Positions 29,224 to 37,522 of a DNA stretch of 64,000 bases are shown piece by piece (the first letter of the stretch is position 1; each line of letters opens with the position of its first letter). The notes under the pieces were generated by a model. It saw nothing but the letters and a program-made list of their open reading frames with translations. It ran no database searches and was not told the origin of the DNA. Source of the DNA: Dyadobacter koreensis (GTDB lineage: Bacteria; Bacteroidota; Bacteroidia; Cytophagales; Spirosomataceae); NCBI RefSeq assembly GCF_900108855.1, contig NZ_FNXY01000001.1, forward strand, positions 682,001 to 746,000. The letters run 5' to 3'. Both the position numbers and the translations under genes were made by a program.

Positions 29224-30621
29224 ATGAAATTTACTTATTATTCTTTTAAAGGATTATTTTCGCCGGTTTCCAGCTTACTCGCCGGATTATATTTGTGCGT
29301 TTCACTTTCAGGTTGCCAATCGGGTGATGAAATTAATGCTCTCGAACAAACCAACCCAGATGATTTCCTAGTTTTATTTTCTGATACGACAACTGTGAAG
29401 CTTTCCACAGTTGCCTGGGATTCGACCATGACAGGCGGTGCTGCGCGTATGCTTGTCGGCAGATACGTCGATCCATTCTTTGGGAAGATGCATTCCACTG
29501 CGTTTTTCCAGCCAACTGTAGTAACATCTTTTTCCCTTCCTGAGAAAGCAGTATATGATTCACTGGTCTTGAAACTTCCATATGATAAGTATTATTACGG
29601 AGACACGACCAAAACGTTAAATTTAACTGTTCACACGCTTCAGGCGGACATATTGGTTAAAAGCAATTATTTCAATAATAATACTACGACTTTTGACGAA
29701 ACCCCAATTGGCAAGAAAAGCTTCAAACCGTCTCCGAATCAGGTTAATTCTGTGAGATTTAAGCTTGACGACGTCTTAGGAAAAAAGATATTTGATCAGA
29801 GCGCAGCTAATCTTTTAACGACCAATGAGCAGTGGATCAACATTGTAAAGGGCTTGGTCGTTATGGCTAATGCAAAAGACGACGCGTCGGTGATCGGTTT
29901 TAAAACAAGCAGTGACAGTACTGTAGTTGAACTTCATTACCATACCGATGAAAAAGATGGTGTTACAAAAGGAGTTGGAACATTTAAGGTTACTGCGGAA
30001 TATAATCAAATCCTTGCTGACCGAGCGGGAACTGAGCTGGCCAAATTGCCAGTAAACAGCAGAACAGCACTTCCATCAGAACAATCCGGAAATAAAGTGT
30101 TCATCCAAGGAGGCCCAGGTCTGATGGCAAGAGCTGATTTCCCAACTTTACGTGGTTTGAAAGATGTAAAATACTCTGTGCCAAACCGCGCATTTTTAAG
30201 AATTACACCTTATAAAAACTCCGTTGTAAAAGGTATTTTTGGAGCGCCCGCAACCATACACGTTTACTATTGTGATAAAAACAATCAGTTCATCACATCC
30301 AGCGGCCAGCCCATTCCCCTGGCAACATTGGGAGGCACCTCTCAGCCAACAGCTGTTGTAGGGAGTTATGTAAACGATCTTTTCACCAATACCGAATATT
30401 ACTTATTCGATGTAAGTTCACAGTTTACATCAATTCTTGCAAGCGAGTCGGCAGATGCTAACGGGCTTTTGTTTGTAACATCAGCATTGAGCGCAAATAC
30501 CTACCCGGAAACACAGACAGAATTTGCCCAAAGCCTCACTCGCCTTGTAATCGGAGATCAGAAAAATACTGTGGAGCCTGGTGCAAAACTTCAACTTTAT
30601 TATACGACGTTAAAGCCTTAA
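29224..30621 (+). CDS. DUF4270 family outer-surface lipoprotein
   Basis: An N-terminal signal and lipobox (CVSLSGCQSGDE) are followed by a beta-rich 440-residue body. The body has DUF4270 features as I know them: VGRYVDPFFGKMHSTAFFQ near the N-terminus, YDSLVLKLPY, and a C-terminal LTRLVIGDQKN ending in KLQLYYTTL. It is predicted to be lipid-anchored in the outer membrane. Its function is unknown. It lies divergent from a LytTR regulator and the Kelch/DUF4907 pair and has its own promoter and terminator. Confidence 0.82.
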   Translation: MKFTYYSFKGLFSPVSSLLAGLYLCVSLSGCQSGDEINALEQTNPDDFLVLFSDTTTVKLSTVAWDSTMTGGAARMLVGRYVDPFFGKMHSTAFFQPTVVTSFSLPEKAVYDSLVLKLPYDKYYYGDTTKTLNLTVHTLQADILVKSNYFNNNTTTFDETPIGKKSFKPSPNQVNSVRFKLDDVLGKKIFDQSAANLLTTNEQWINIVKGLVVMANAKDDASVIGFKTSSDSTVVELHYHTDEKDGVTKGVGTFKVTAEYNQILADRAGTELAKLPVNSRTALPSEQSGNKVFIQGGPGLMARADFPTLRGLKDVKYSVPNRAFLRITPYKNSVVKGIFGAPATIHVYYCDKNNQFITSSGQPIPLATLGGTSQPTAVVGSYVNDLFTNTEYYLFDVSSQFTSILASESADANGLLFVTSALSANTYPETQTEFAQSLTRLVIGDQKNTVEPGAKLQLYYTTLKP

Positions 30622-30650
30622 TCTGTTGGCCTCTTAACGAACATAAGTAG

Positions 30651-30691
30651 AAAGAAAAGCGGCTCAGAAATCTTCTGAGCCGCTTTTCTTT
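30651..30691. terminator. Bidirectional terminator
   Basis: AAAGAAAAGCGGCTCAGAA and its exact complement form a 19-bp perfect stem around ATC. It lies between the convergent DUF4270 and bestrophin genes. Confidence 0.92.
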
Positions 30692-30724
30692 GTATTACTA
30701 AAATCAAAATTTCCCGAATGATTT

Positions 30725-31627
30725 TTACATCACATACCCATCCTTAGGTAAAATCTTATCCGGAATCAATGGCGCATCGATAAGTTGTAGAAGATTGATT
30801 TCGATCGTCCTGGAGAGCGAAGTCATCGGGATATCATTATGGTTTCCTTCGAAAGGACTTTGCATAATGTAAGAAATTCCTTCTACATAAAAGAAAAGGA
30901 ATGATATTAAAAACGTGATAGGAATGGCTATTCTCCCCAGACTTTCGATAAGCCCCATTGGTAGGATCAGGGTGAAAAGAAAAATTATAAAATGTACGAA
31001 GAAACTGTACTGCGTTGGGAAAATTGTGTTCTTAATTCTTTCACATTGTCCCATCGAATCACACAGACGGCTTAAAGTATCATCTATATTTTGAAAGAAT
31101 AAAGTGTTTAAATATTGTTTATCATAGGCATAATTCAACCTCTCCTGAATGAGGAAAAGTATTGCATTGGGAATATTATCGTGACGGGCCACATAATCCA
31201 GTTCCTGCTCCGTAAGATGCAAATGAGCATTAACTAATACTGAATCACGACGTAGACTGTTACAAAGCGCATAACACCAAGCAATTTGCAGATGGGTAAT
31301 ATTCTCAACTATTGCTTTTTTTTCATCGGGTTCTGTTTTGATAAATGAAAGCGACTGCCGTATAAGCGTCCTGCTATCGTTCACAATAGCACCCCAGGAT
31401 TTACGCGCTTCCCACCAGCGGTCATAAGCGGAATTTGTTCTAAAACCGAGTAAAAGTGAAAGCGCCGTTCCGACAATAGAAATGATAGAAAGTGGAAAAA
31501 CAAGAAAGTGCCAGTCCTGGTACTGGTATAAATAAAAAACAAGCGCAGCATAGGCTGTAACAGCAAGCACACCCGGCCAGATGCCTTTTAAAAGGCGCCA
31601 AATGGAAAAAACTTCCTTAACGTACAT
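30725..31627 (-). CDS. Bestrophin-family (YneE/UPF0187) anion channel
   Basis: A 300-residue membrane protein with four hydrophobic segments and the bestrophin signature FRTNSAYDRWWEARKSWGAIV near residues 65-85, plus IPMTSLSRTIEINLLQ toward the C-terminus. Bacterial bestrophins form pentameric anion or cation channels of the inner membrane. It is transcribed alone, converging on the DUF4270 gene. No regulatory site is obvious upstream. Confidence 0.9.
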   Translation of the reverse strand: MYVKEVFSIWRLLKGIWPGVLAVTAYAALVFYLYQYQDWHFLVFPLSIISIVGTALSLLLGFRTNSAYDRWWEARKSWGAIVNDSRTLIRQSLSFIKTEPDEKKAIVENITHLQIAWCYALCNSLRRDSVLVNAHLHLTEQELDYVARHDNIPNAILFLIQERLNYAYDKQYLNTLFFQNIDDTLSRLCDSMGQCERIKNTIFPTQYSFFVHFIIFLFTLILPMGLIESLGRIAIPITFLISFLFFYVEGISYIMQSPFEGNHNDIPMTSLSRTIEINLLQLIDAPLIPDKILPKDGYVM

Positions 31628-31937
31628 TCCGGTAAATTATTAATAGTAATGAGTTCAGACGAATTTGAAAATATTATACCAATGTAGTTTAAAGGACCCA
31701 CTAAAAATCTGTTTACTCCAACTAAAAAACAAAAAAACTGCTCCAAACCGGTTTTTCGCTATAAATTCAATTACTGTGCTTAAAGTCCATCGTCCTTAAT
31801 TTTGAGAAAAACGAAGTATCGGACACCTTAGGTAATAAATGATTGCCTTTTGATTATGTTTGCTTTTCTCTTTAAAAACCCGCTATTACGATATATAAAT
31901 TGAGTAATTTTAATAAATCAATGGCTGATTAATACCG
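31628..31937. other. Intergenic region between divergent genes
   Basis: About 310 bases separate the bestrophin and Nudix genes. A TATGTTTG box at 31857-31864 resembles a -7 element facing the Nudix gene but lacks a partner TTTG at the proper distance. Nothing else is recognised. Confidence 0.4.
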
Positions 31938-32573
31938 ATGACTTCAACCGACTTTTTATTTGCATTTCAGAAGATCATAGCACTATCGCAAACCGGACTT
32001 TCTTATAATCCACCCACCTACGACAGGGAGCGCTACGAAAATATCCGCGATATTAGTTTTCAGATGCTGGCAAAAATCAGTGACGTTACCGTTGCTCAGA
32101 TCATTCAACTTTTCCCGGAAGACCACGGTTATGTTACACCAAAAGTAGATATCCGGGCAGTTATTTTCAGGAATAATGAAGAGTTGCTGATGGTGCAGGA
32201 AAAAATGGACGATAACAAGTGGACTGTTCCTGGTGGATGGGCGGATGTTGGCTATACGCCGTTCCAGGTTGCCGAGAAAGAAACCTGGGAAGAAACTGGA
32301 CTGGAAGTGAAAGCAAAACGTTTACTGGCTGTTTTTGATAAGAGCAGGCATGATCATCCGCATCAGCCGTGGTATGTATACAAATTTTTTATTCTTTGTG
32401 AAGTTTCAGGCGGAGAACTTTTGCAACAAACGACGGAAACCTCGGAAGCTTCCTGGATAAAATTTGCTGATGTTTCAAACCTATCCCTCTCAAGATACAG
32501 AGTGACATTGTCCCAGCTGGAAATGATCTTTAAATTTGCGGCCGATCCCAACCTGCCCGCCTATTGCGACTAA
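31938..32573 (+). CDS. Nudix hydrolase with NUDIX_N domain
   Basis: Residues about 1-65 form the helical NUDIX_N domain; the Nudix domain follows. The Nudix box is GYTPFQVAEKETWEETGLEV: the KETWEE core has Lys for the usual Arg, and the first Glu of the box (Gx5E) is Tyr in GWADVGY. Such changes are common in the NUDIX_N subgroup, so activity is still expected. The substrate is probably a nucleoside diphosphate derivative, possibly ADP-ribose-like, but is unproven. It is transcribed alone, convergent with the CheY-like gene. Confidence 0.87.
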   Translation: MTSTDFLFAFQKIIALSQTGLSYNPPTYDRERYENIRDISFQMLAKISDVTVAQIIQLFPEDHGYVTPKVDIRAVIFRNNEELLMVQEKMDDNKWTVPGGWADVGYTPFQVAEKETWEETGLEVKAKRLLAVFDKSRHDHPHQPWYVYKFFILCEVSGGELLQQTTETSEASWIKFADVSNLSLSRYRVTLSQLEMIFKFAADPNLPAYCD

Positions 32574-32588
32574 CAATTTAGAAGACCT

Positions 32589-32987
32589 CTATGCGAAAAA
32601 CTTTCCGAAAATTCTCTTCGCGATATCAATAAGTGCTCTAAAATTATTTGGTTTCGTAATAAATTCATCAGCACCTGCTTCCAAAGCTTTTTTAGCAAGT
32701 TCCGGATTATCTGAAGTTGAAAGCATTACGGTCGGAATTTCCGCAAGCTCAGGATCAGACTTCATGGCTTCAATTGCCTCCAGTCCGTTCATTTGAGGCA
32801 TATTCATATCCATCACAACGACCGTATCCGAAAGATCGTCTGAATTTTTTATGTTGTCTATTAGCTCCCGTCCGTTTTCGGACTCCACTACATTCACACC
32901 TGGATTGGCTTCTTCGAAAGCTTCCCTCAGCAACATCCTATCATCCTCGTCATCATCCGCGAGATGAACTGTCTTATTTTCGTCCAT
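32589..32987 (-). CDS. Single-domain (CheY-like) response regulator
   Basis: A receiver domain of 132 residues with no output domain. The acidic pocket is LADDDEDD (Asp11-13), the phosphoacceptor is Asp60 in VVVMDMNMPQMNG, Ser/Thr is in MLSTSDN, and Lys is in FITKPN. It probably works in a phosphorelay or by protein-protein contact. A decayed receiver gene lies about 120 bases away on the opposite strand. No histidine kinase is adjacent. Confidence 0.93.
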   Translation of the reverse strand: MDENKTVHLADDDEDDRMLLREAFEEANPGVNVVESENGRELIDNIKNSDDLSDTVVVMDMNMPQMNGLEAIEAMKSDPELAEIPTVMLSTSDNPELAKKALEAGADEFITKPNNFRALIDIAKRIFGKFFA

Positions 32988-33104
32988 TTCGTATAAAACT
33001 CTCTAAATGAAAAGATATGTTTTCGCAAAATTAGTAATAATTCCCTTAGGAATTATTTTTTGAGCTATTTAGACTGAATATCAATTTGTAACATTCCGGC
33101 TATT

Positions 33105-33422
33105 AAAAAGCTGACCTTTCAGCTGATTGATGATGATCAGGACGATCACTTTATGTTCGCAAATGCATTAAATTCGGCATTCCCGGATTCTGTCTGAAAC
33201 TATGCTTTTAATTGCCGGGAAGCTATTGACCTTATAAGCAGCCAGTAAATTCCCGCTCCTGATTTTATTTTCATGGATTGGAGTATGCCTTACATGGATG
33301 CCATCGATTGTATAAAAGCATTGAGACAAACAGAAAATTTGTCTCGGACTGCCAAACATAAATAGCTGGCGAAAGAATTGCATCAGGCAGTAGCAACCAT
33401 TCAGCGACCGCAGAGCTGCTAA
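33105..33422 (+). pseudogene. Decayed CheY-like receiver gene
   Basis: One frame encodes KKLTFQLIDDDQDDHFMFANAL (split here by a wobble in the start), then a stop, NYAFNCREAIDLISSQ, a second stop, and FIFMDWSMPYMDAIDCIK with the phosphoacceptor Asp. A third stop follows, then LAKELHQAVATIQRP. These are the successive blocks of a receiver domain with three in-frame stops. The segment between the phosphoacceptor helix and the last helix is shortened, consistent with an internal deletion. No intact start remains. It cannot make a functional regulator. Confidence 0.75.
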
Positions 33423-33793
33423 CGATTTAAGAATTTCTGAAATCGCCGGAAGCGAAATTCAAAAAAATCGAGCAATTCTTCTTGGGACGATGCAAAAAAC
33501 GGTTGTTCTTCGATTTCTCCCCACAAGATAAACGAAAATACTTCACCTGGATTTTTCAGAAATTGAAAATGTACGGTCGTTTTAGTTTCGAGCGCCTCTC
33601 CCTCTTCAATCACAAAAGGCTCTCTGACGATTCGATCGATATGTATCCCGATTCCATTAAAAACTGCCTGGTCAAACTGTGGATCAAACCGTTCATAAAA
33701 CTGACTTATTACAAGTTCGTAGTCGATGCCCGTCGCCGGGAAAAAATCCGACTGAAAGAAATTCAAAAGCTGGTCAGGTGTTGGTCGCTGCAT
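33419..33793 (-). CDS. Hypothetical protein
   Basis: A 124-residue, acidic, aromatic-rich protein (MQRPTPDQLLNFFQSDFFPA... ending FRFRRFQKFLNR). No signal peptide or membrane helix is visible and I recognise no family. A frame on the opposite strand overlaps it, but this one was preferred because it follows another minus-strand gene by 24 bases and has balanced, protein-like composition. It is probably cytoplasmic and co-transcribed with the upstream hypothetical gene. Confidence 0.55.
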   Translation of the reverse strand: MQRPTPDQLLNFFQSDFFPATGIDYELVISQFYERFDPQFDQAVFNGIGIHIDRIVREPFVIEEGEALETKTTVHFQFLKNPGEVFSFILWGEIEEQPFFASSQEELLDFFEFRFRRFQKFLNR

Positions 33794-33817
33794 GAGCGTG
33801 AAATTAGGTAACAGAAT

Positions 33818-34234
33818 CTATTTCGCCAATTCCAGCCCAAGGTGATAAACCAGGTCTTCAACCGTTACTTCCGCCGTAGCGAGTTTAACCCTGTCTTTAT
33901 TGTAATACTCAGTCAGGTACTTATTATCATTTTCGCTATCGGTTATCAGTAAATACTTCGTAGGATATGTTTTAAAGTATTTCTTTGAACTGATATGGTC
34001 ATAATTCAGGATGATGTGCGGCAGCTCACTTGCTGAATCCACATTTCCATAAGATATAATGACCACATCACTGGTGGGCAAAAATATTGTCACAAACCAG
34101 GCAGGATCGTAATGGACGATAAGTCTTACTATATCCATCTCTTCGAATTCGGGAATTCGTGTGGAGCTGATGAATGCTACGTTCTTCCATTTTTCCTTAA
34201 TTAACTTCGCAATACGATCGATAAATATTTCCAT
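33818..34234 (-). CDS. Hypothetical protein
   Basis: A 138-residue protein with a mixed alpha/beta pattern (MEIFIDRIAKLIKEKW, VAFISSTRIPEF, DVVIISYGNVDS) and no export signal or membrane helix. I recognise no family. It is the first gene of a likely two-gene unit with the 124-residue protein. It is the last gene on the chromosomal side before the mobile element. Confidence 0.55.
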   Translation of the reverse strand: MEIFIDRIAKLIKEKWKNVAFISSTRIPEFEEMDIVRLIVHYDPAWFVTIFLPTSDVVIISYGNVDSASELPHIILNYDHISSKKYFKTYPTKYLLITDSENDNKYLTEYYNKDRVKLATAEVTVEDLVYHLGLELAK

Positions 34235-34385
34235 GAAATAAAAAATGTTTCAATTGAATCTTCAAAAGATACATTTTCCCCGGTAAGAACAGACATAATT
34301 TCTTTGTGAATTGAGTTAACGGTAAAAAGTTAACCGTGCTTTTTAGAGCAGTACAAGGAGAAAATTAGCAGAAATAGATAACAAA

Positions 34386-34414
34386 AGAGCTGTAATACAG
34401 ATTATTACAGCTCT
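34386..34414 (-). terminator. Terminator-like hairpin, probably that of the tRNA-Val gene
   Basis: AGAGCTGTAATA and TATTACAGCTCT form a perfect 12-bp stem with a 5-base loop, followed on the minus strand by TTTGTTAT. No local minus-strand gene ends here. It lies 11 bases outside the left 13-bp repeat of the mobile element, so before integration it would have followed the 3' end of the tRNA-Val gene. Confidence 0.65.
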
Positions 34415-34424
34415 CATTATTTCC

Positions 34425-34437
34425 GTAGGACGTAGCG
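34425..34437 (+). repeat. Left attachment site (attL) core
   Basis: GTAGGACGTAGCG is identical to 42395-42407, which covers the 3' end of the tRNA-Val gene. The two copies are in direct orientation 7,970 bases apart. A tyrosine recombinase gene starts 141 bases inside. Confidence 0.7.
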
Positions 34438-34577
34438 TCACAACAATAATTTTATGAAAACATACGTGGTTTATCCTTAAATCGACTTTTGATACTGAAA
34501 ATATCTTATATTTGATATTACATATATCCATAATATGTTATATAATACTATTTGTTCCTGCAATTATTCCTTCAATT

Positions 34578-35710
34578 ATGATCACGTTTAATCTGGAATT
34601 AAATGTACGTCCTAATAAACACGGACTGTACATTATTTACATTAGAATTACTGAAAACAGAGTTAAAAAGAAAATAAATACGGAAATCGCCATTCCAAAA
34701 GAACATTTCAATAATAAAGCTAAATGGGGAAAATGGGTAAGGAATACCAATCCGAAACATGCAAAATATGCAGATATCGAGCACAAAATCGAAGAATTGA
34801 AATCAACAGCAAAGTTGATATCGGAATCCGGGGAATCTGTGATTGCCAGGATTAATAAGAAAAACACAGATGATAATACTTCACAACTAACAATTAAAGC
34901 CTATTTCGAATCATTCCTTAAAGATATGGAGTCTGAAAACTCCTATATCCATTGGAAGGGGACAAAATCCAAATTACTTAGATTTAAAGAATTTGTAGGA
35001 GGTGAGGTCCGCCTTAAAGATGTTGATACTTTTCATGTTCAGCGGTTTAAGATTTTTCTTCTCGATAAAGGCTTAAATAATGTCAGTATCAATAACAATA
35101 TGGCCAGGATACATCATGCTTTTAAGGTTGCCTTGCGAAATGGCATAATTGACATTGATCCATTCAGGGCGCTTAAAACACTAAGAGAGCTTCCTTCTAA
35201 AAAGCAACGTCTTACGGATGAACAGATTGAAAAGCTTGAAAATTTAGAGCTAAGAACTGATCGAAAGATCAATTGGCCATTTAAGCAGAAATATGTACTT
35301 GTTCTCTTATTACAATGCCGGAATCAGGATTAAAGATTTACTTCAACTTAGGAATCTGAATATCAAATCAGGCCGTCTGGAATATGAAATGGACAAAACC
35401 GGTCACATCAAAAGTATTCCTTTAAACAAAAAGGCACTTAAAATATTGGCTATCTATTATGATAAAGAGGCAGATCCAAAACATTACTTTTTCCCAGTTT
35501 TAGACAACGACACAGAATTTGCAGAATATATAACTTACCAGGAAAAAAAGAAAATGAGCTTTGAGCTGAGAAAAAAACTTTTTAATGCAATTAGTTCTCA
35601 CACAGCCCAGGTAAATAATAACTTAAAAATTATCTCTGATAAAATTGAACTGGAATCTCCAATAACATTTCATACCTCCCGACACTCATTTGCTGAAAAA
35701 GCATGGAAAA
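34578..35710 (+). pseudogene. Tyrosine recombinase/integrase, frameshifted and cut by IS21
   Basis: The start gives MITFNLELNVRPNKHGLYII, an arm-type DNA-binding domain, followed by a SAM-like core-binding domain (ESFLKDMESENSYIHWKG). The catalytic domain begins in one frame (KQKYVLVLL) and continues in another (SYYNAGIRIKDLLQLR, with the first catalytic Arg). The two overlap at 35293-35333, so about one base is missing near 35300. HTSRHSF supplies His and Arg of the HxxR box. The IS21 element then removes the end of the domain, including the nucleophilic Tyr. No matching C-terminus is found beyond the IS, so recombinase activity is lost. Confidence 0.88.
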
Positions 35711-35717
35711 TTCGGTG

Positions 35718-35826
35718 AAACTGACCACCTCAATTCGGTTTAAACTGACCACCTGATTCCGGGCGAAATTGACCACCCCATTTCGGATCAAACTGACCAC
35801 TTGATTCCGGAGTAAACTGACCACCT
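35718..35826 (+). repeat. Left IS21 terminal repeats (five copies, 24-bp period)
   Basis: Variants of AAACTGACCACCT begin at 35718, 35742, 35766, 35790 and 35814, exactly 24 bases apart. They are separated by an ATTCCGG-like spacer. They are probable transposase-binding sites. Confidence 0.85.
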
Positions 35827-36242
35827 GAGAGATTAGAAAATGCTGTAGAATCAACCATATTTTTGGCACGAACCAATCGTGTAAAAGGTATGGCCAATTC
35901 GACAATCAGCATGAGCAAAATAAGACAGATTTTACGGATGTACAGCCAGGGCCGCAGCAAGCTCTGGATAGCGGAACAGACAGGTGTTTCCCGCAATACC
36001 GCTAAGAAGTACATGGCCACTTTTGATGCGAGCGGACTTACCTTTGAACAGATCAACAGCCTGAATGATAAAGAGCTGGATGACTTTTTCGGAACTGTTA
36101 AACAGCAGCCACCGCAAGACAGATTGTTGAATCTGCAACGTTGTTTTCCGCAAATAGATAAAGAATTAAAACGGACAGGTGTTACCCGTCATATGCTTTG
36201 GGAAGCCTATAAAAGGGAATTTCCGGAAGGGTTTGCTTATAC

Positions 36243-36257
36243 CGCCCGGCGGCCCGG
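36243..36257 (+). repeat. GC-rich micro-insertion 1 in istA
   Basis: CGCCCGGCGGCCCGG (15 bp) sits between GFAYT and QFCFHL codons and adds ARRPG in frame. IS21 transposases run directly through this point. Confidence 0.7.
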
Positions 36258-36312
36258 CCAGTTTTGCTTTCATCTGACCAAATGGAAGGCCCGCGTTAAC
36301 CCTGTGATGCAT

Positions 36313-36328
36313 CGCACCGGCGACCCGG
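36313..36328 (+). repeat. GC-rich micro-insertion 2 in istA (frameshifting)
   Basis: CGCACCGGCGACCCGG (16 bp) follows the VNPVMH codons. Removal rejoins them to QDHKAGDKLYIDFAG. The same 16 bases occur in istB at 37562. Confidence 0.75.
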
Positions 36329-36565
36329 CAGGACCATAAGGCCGGCGATAAGCTGTACATCGATTTTGCAGGCGTTAAATTAGGTATCGTAGATAAAGAG
36401 ACTGGTGAATTAACTGAGGTTGAAGTGTTTGTGGCTATCCTGGGAGCGAGTCAGCTCACTTACGTGGAAGCAGTTAGCAGCCAGCAAAAAGAAGATCTGA
36501 TCGCAGCTTGCGAGAATGCACTTCATTATATCGGTGGTGTGCCGGCAGCAATTGTTCCGGATAAC

Positions 36566-36580
36566 CGCCGGGCGGCCCCG
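36566..36580 (+). repeat. GC-rich micro-insertion 3 in istA
   Basis: CGCCGGGCGGCCCCG (15 bp) lies between PDN and LKAAV codons. It matches insertion 1 at 13 of 15 positions in register. Confidence 0.7.
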
Positions 36581-36709
36581 CTTAAAGCTGCTGTTATAAA
36601 AAGCAACAAATACGAACCTACACTGAACGAGGCCTTTGCCGATTTTGCTGATCATTATGGGACTACAATATTACCTACACGCGCTTACCGGCCAAGAGAT
36701 AAGGCGTTG

Positions 36710-36724
36710 CCGGGCCGCCGGGCG
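36710..36724 (-). repeat. GC-rich micro-insertion 4 in istA (inverted)
   Basis: CCGGGCCGCCGGGCG lies between DKAL and VEGAVK codons. It is the exact reverse complement of insertion 1. Confidence 0.75.
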
Positions 36725-37522
36725 GTGGAAGGTGCTGTCAAAATCGTTTACAGTCGCATTTATGCGCCTTTAAGAAAGCAGGTTTACAACTCACTGACAG
36801 AGTTAAACGCAGCTATATTGATTGCTCTCGAGGCTCATAATAACCAACTGCTTCGGGGCCGTAATTACAGTCGCAGACTCCAGTTTGAAGAAATTGAGCG
36901 CAGTGCTCTGGCCCCGCTTCCGATCCTGCATTACGAGTTCAAAAAGCAGCTACATGCCACTGTAATGAAGAACGGGCATGTCTGCCTGAGCGTTGACAAG
37001 CACTATTATAGTGTCCCGTACCGGTTTATCGGCAAGAAAGTCAAGTTGTTGTATTCCAATTCTGTGGTTGAAGCATATTATCATTACGAACGTATCGCCC
37101 TTCATAAAAGGCTTAAAAGTCCCTATAATTATTCTACCGATAAAGAACATCTGGCCAGTACACACCGCTTCGTAACGGACTGGACACCAGATCGATTCCT
37201 GGAGTGGGCTTCCTCGATCCATGAAGATGTCAGGTTGTATATTCTTAAAATCCTGGACCGCAAACAGCATCCCGAACAGGCCTACCGCTCCTGTATTGGT
37301 ATCCTCTCTTTTGCGAAGAAAGCTGGTGAACAACGCCTGATCAGCGCGTGCCAAAGGGCTTTAAGCTATGGTATCTACAACTATAAAACAATCCAGACTA
37401 TACTGGAAAAAAATATGGATCAATATGAAGACAGCCTGTTTGCAGACGAATTACCCATGCCCAAACACGATAATATCAGAGGCGAAGACTATTATCAATA
37501 ATCCTTTAAACAATTAATAAAA

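Larger units (their letters stand above)
35890..37501 (+). pseudogene. istA: IS21 transposase IstA, disrupted by four short insertions
   Basis: The ATG giving MANSTISMSKIRQILRMY was taken as start. An HTH (IAEQTGVSRNTAKKYM) and a DDE-type integrase core are visible: YIDFAGVKLGIVDKETGE with the first Asp, IVPDN with the second, then VEGAVKIVYSRIYAPLR with the Glu. GC-rich inserts lie at 36243, 36313, 36566 and 36710. Three are 15 bp and keep frame, adding ARRPG, RRAAP and PGRRA. The 16-bp one shifts the frame and stops the first half near 36339. Deleting all four (61 bases) leaves 1,551 bases, or 516 residues plus stop, the usual IstA length. The downstream half remains open to the normal DNIRGEDYYQ end. 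Confidence 0.88.

Noticed and set aside
33482..33811. A 109-codon plus-strand frame opposite the 124-residue hypothetical gene
   Set aside because: The minus-strand frame fits an operon with its upstream neighbour and has better composition; uncertainty remains.
35718..35826. Regularly spaced repeats that might suggest a CRISPR array
   Set aside because: The 24-base period has no true spacers, the repeats recur inverted at the other IS end, and there are no cas genes.
35630..36056. Two minus-strand frames at the IS left end with repeated peptides
   Set aside because: Their repetitive peptides are translations of the IS21 terminal repeats.
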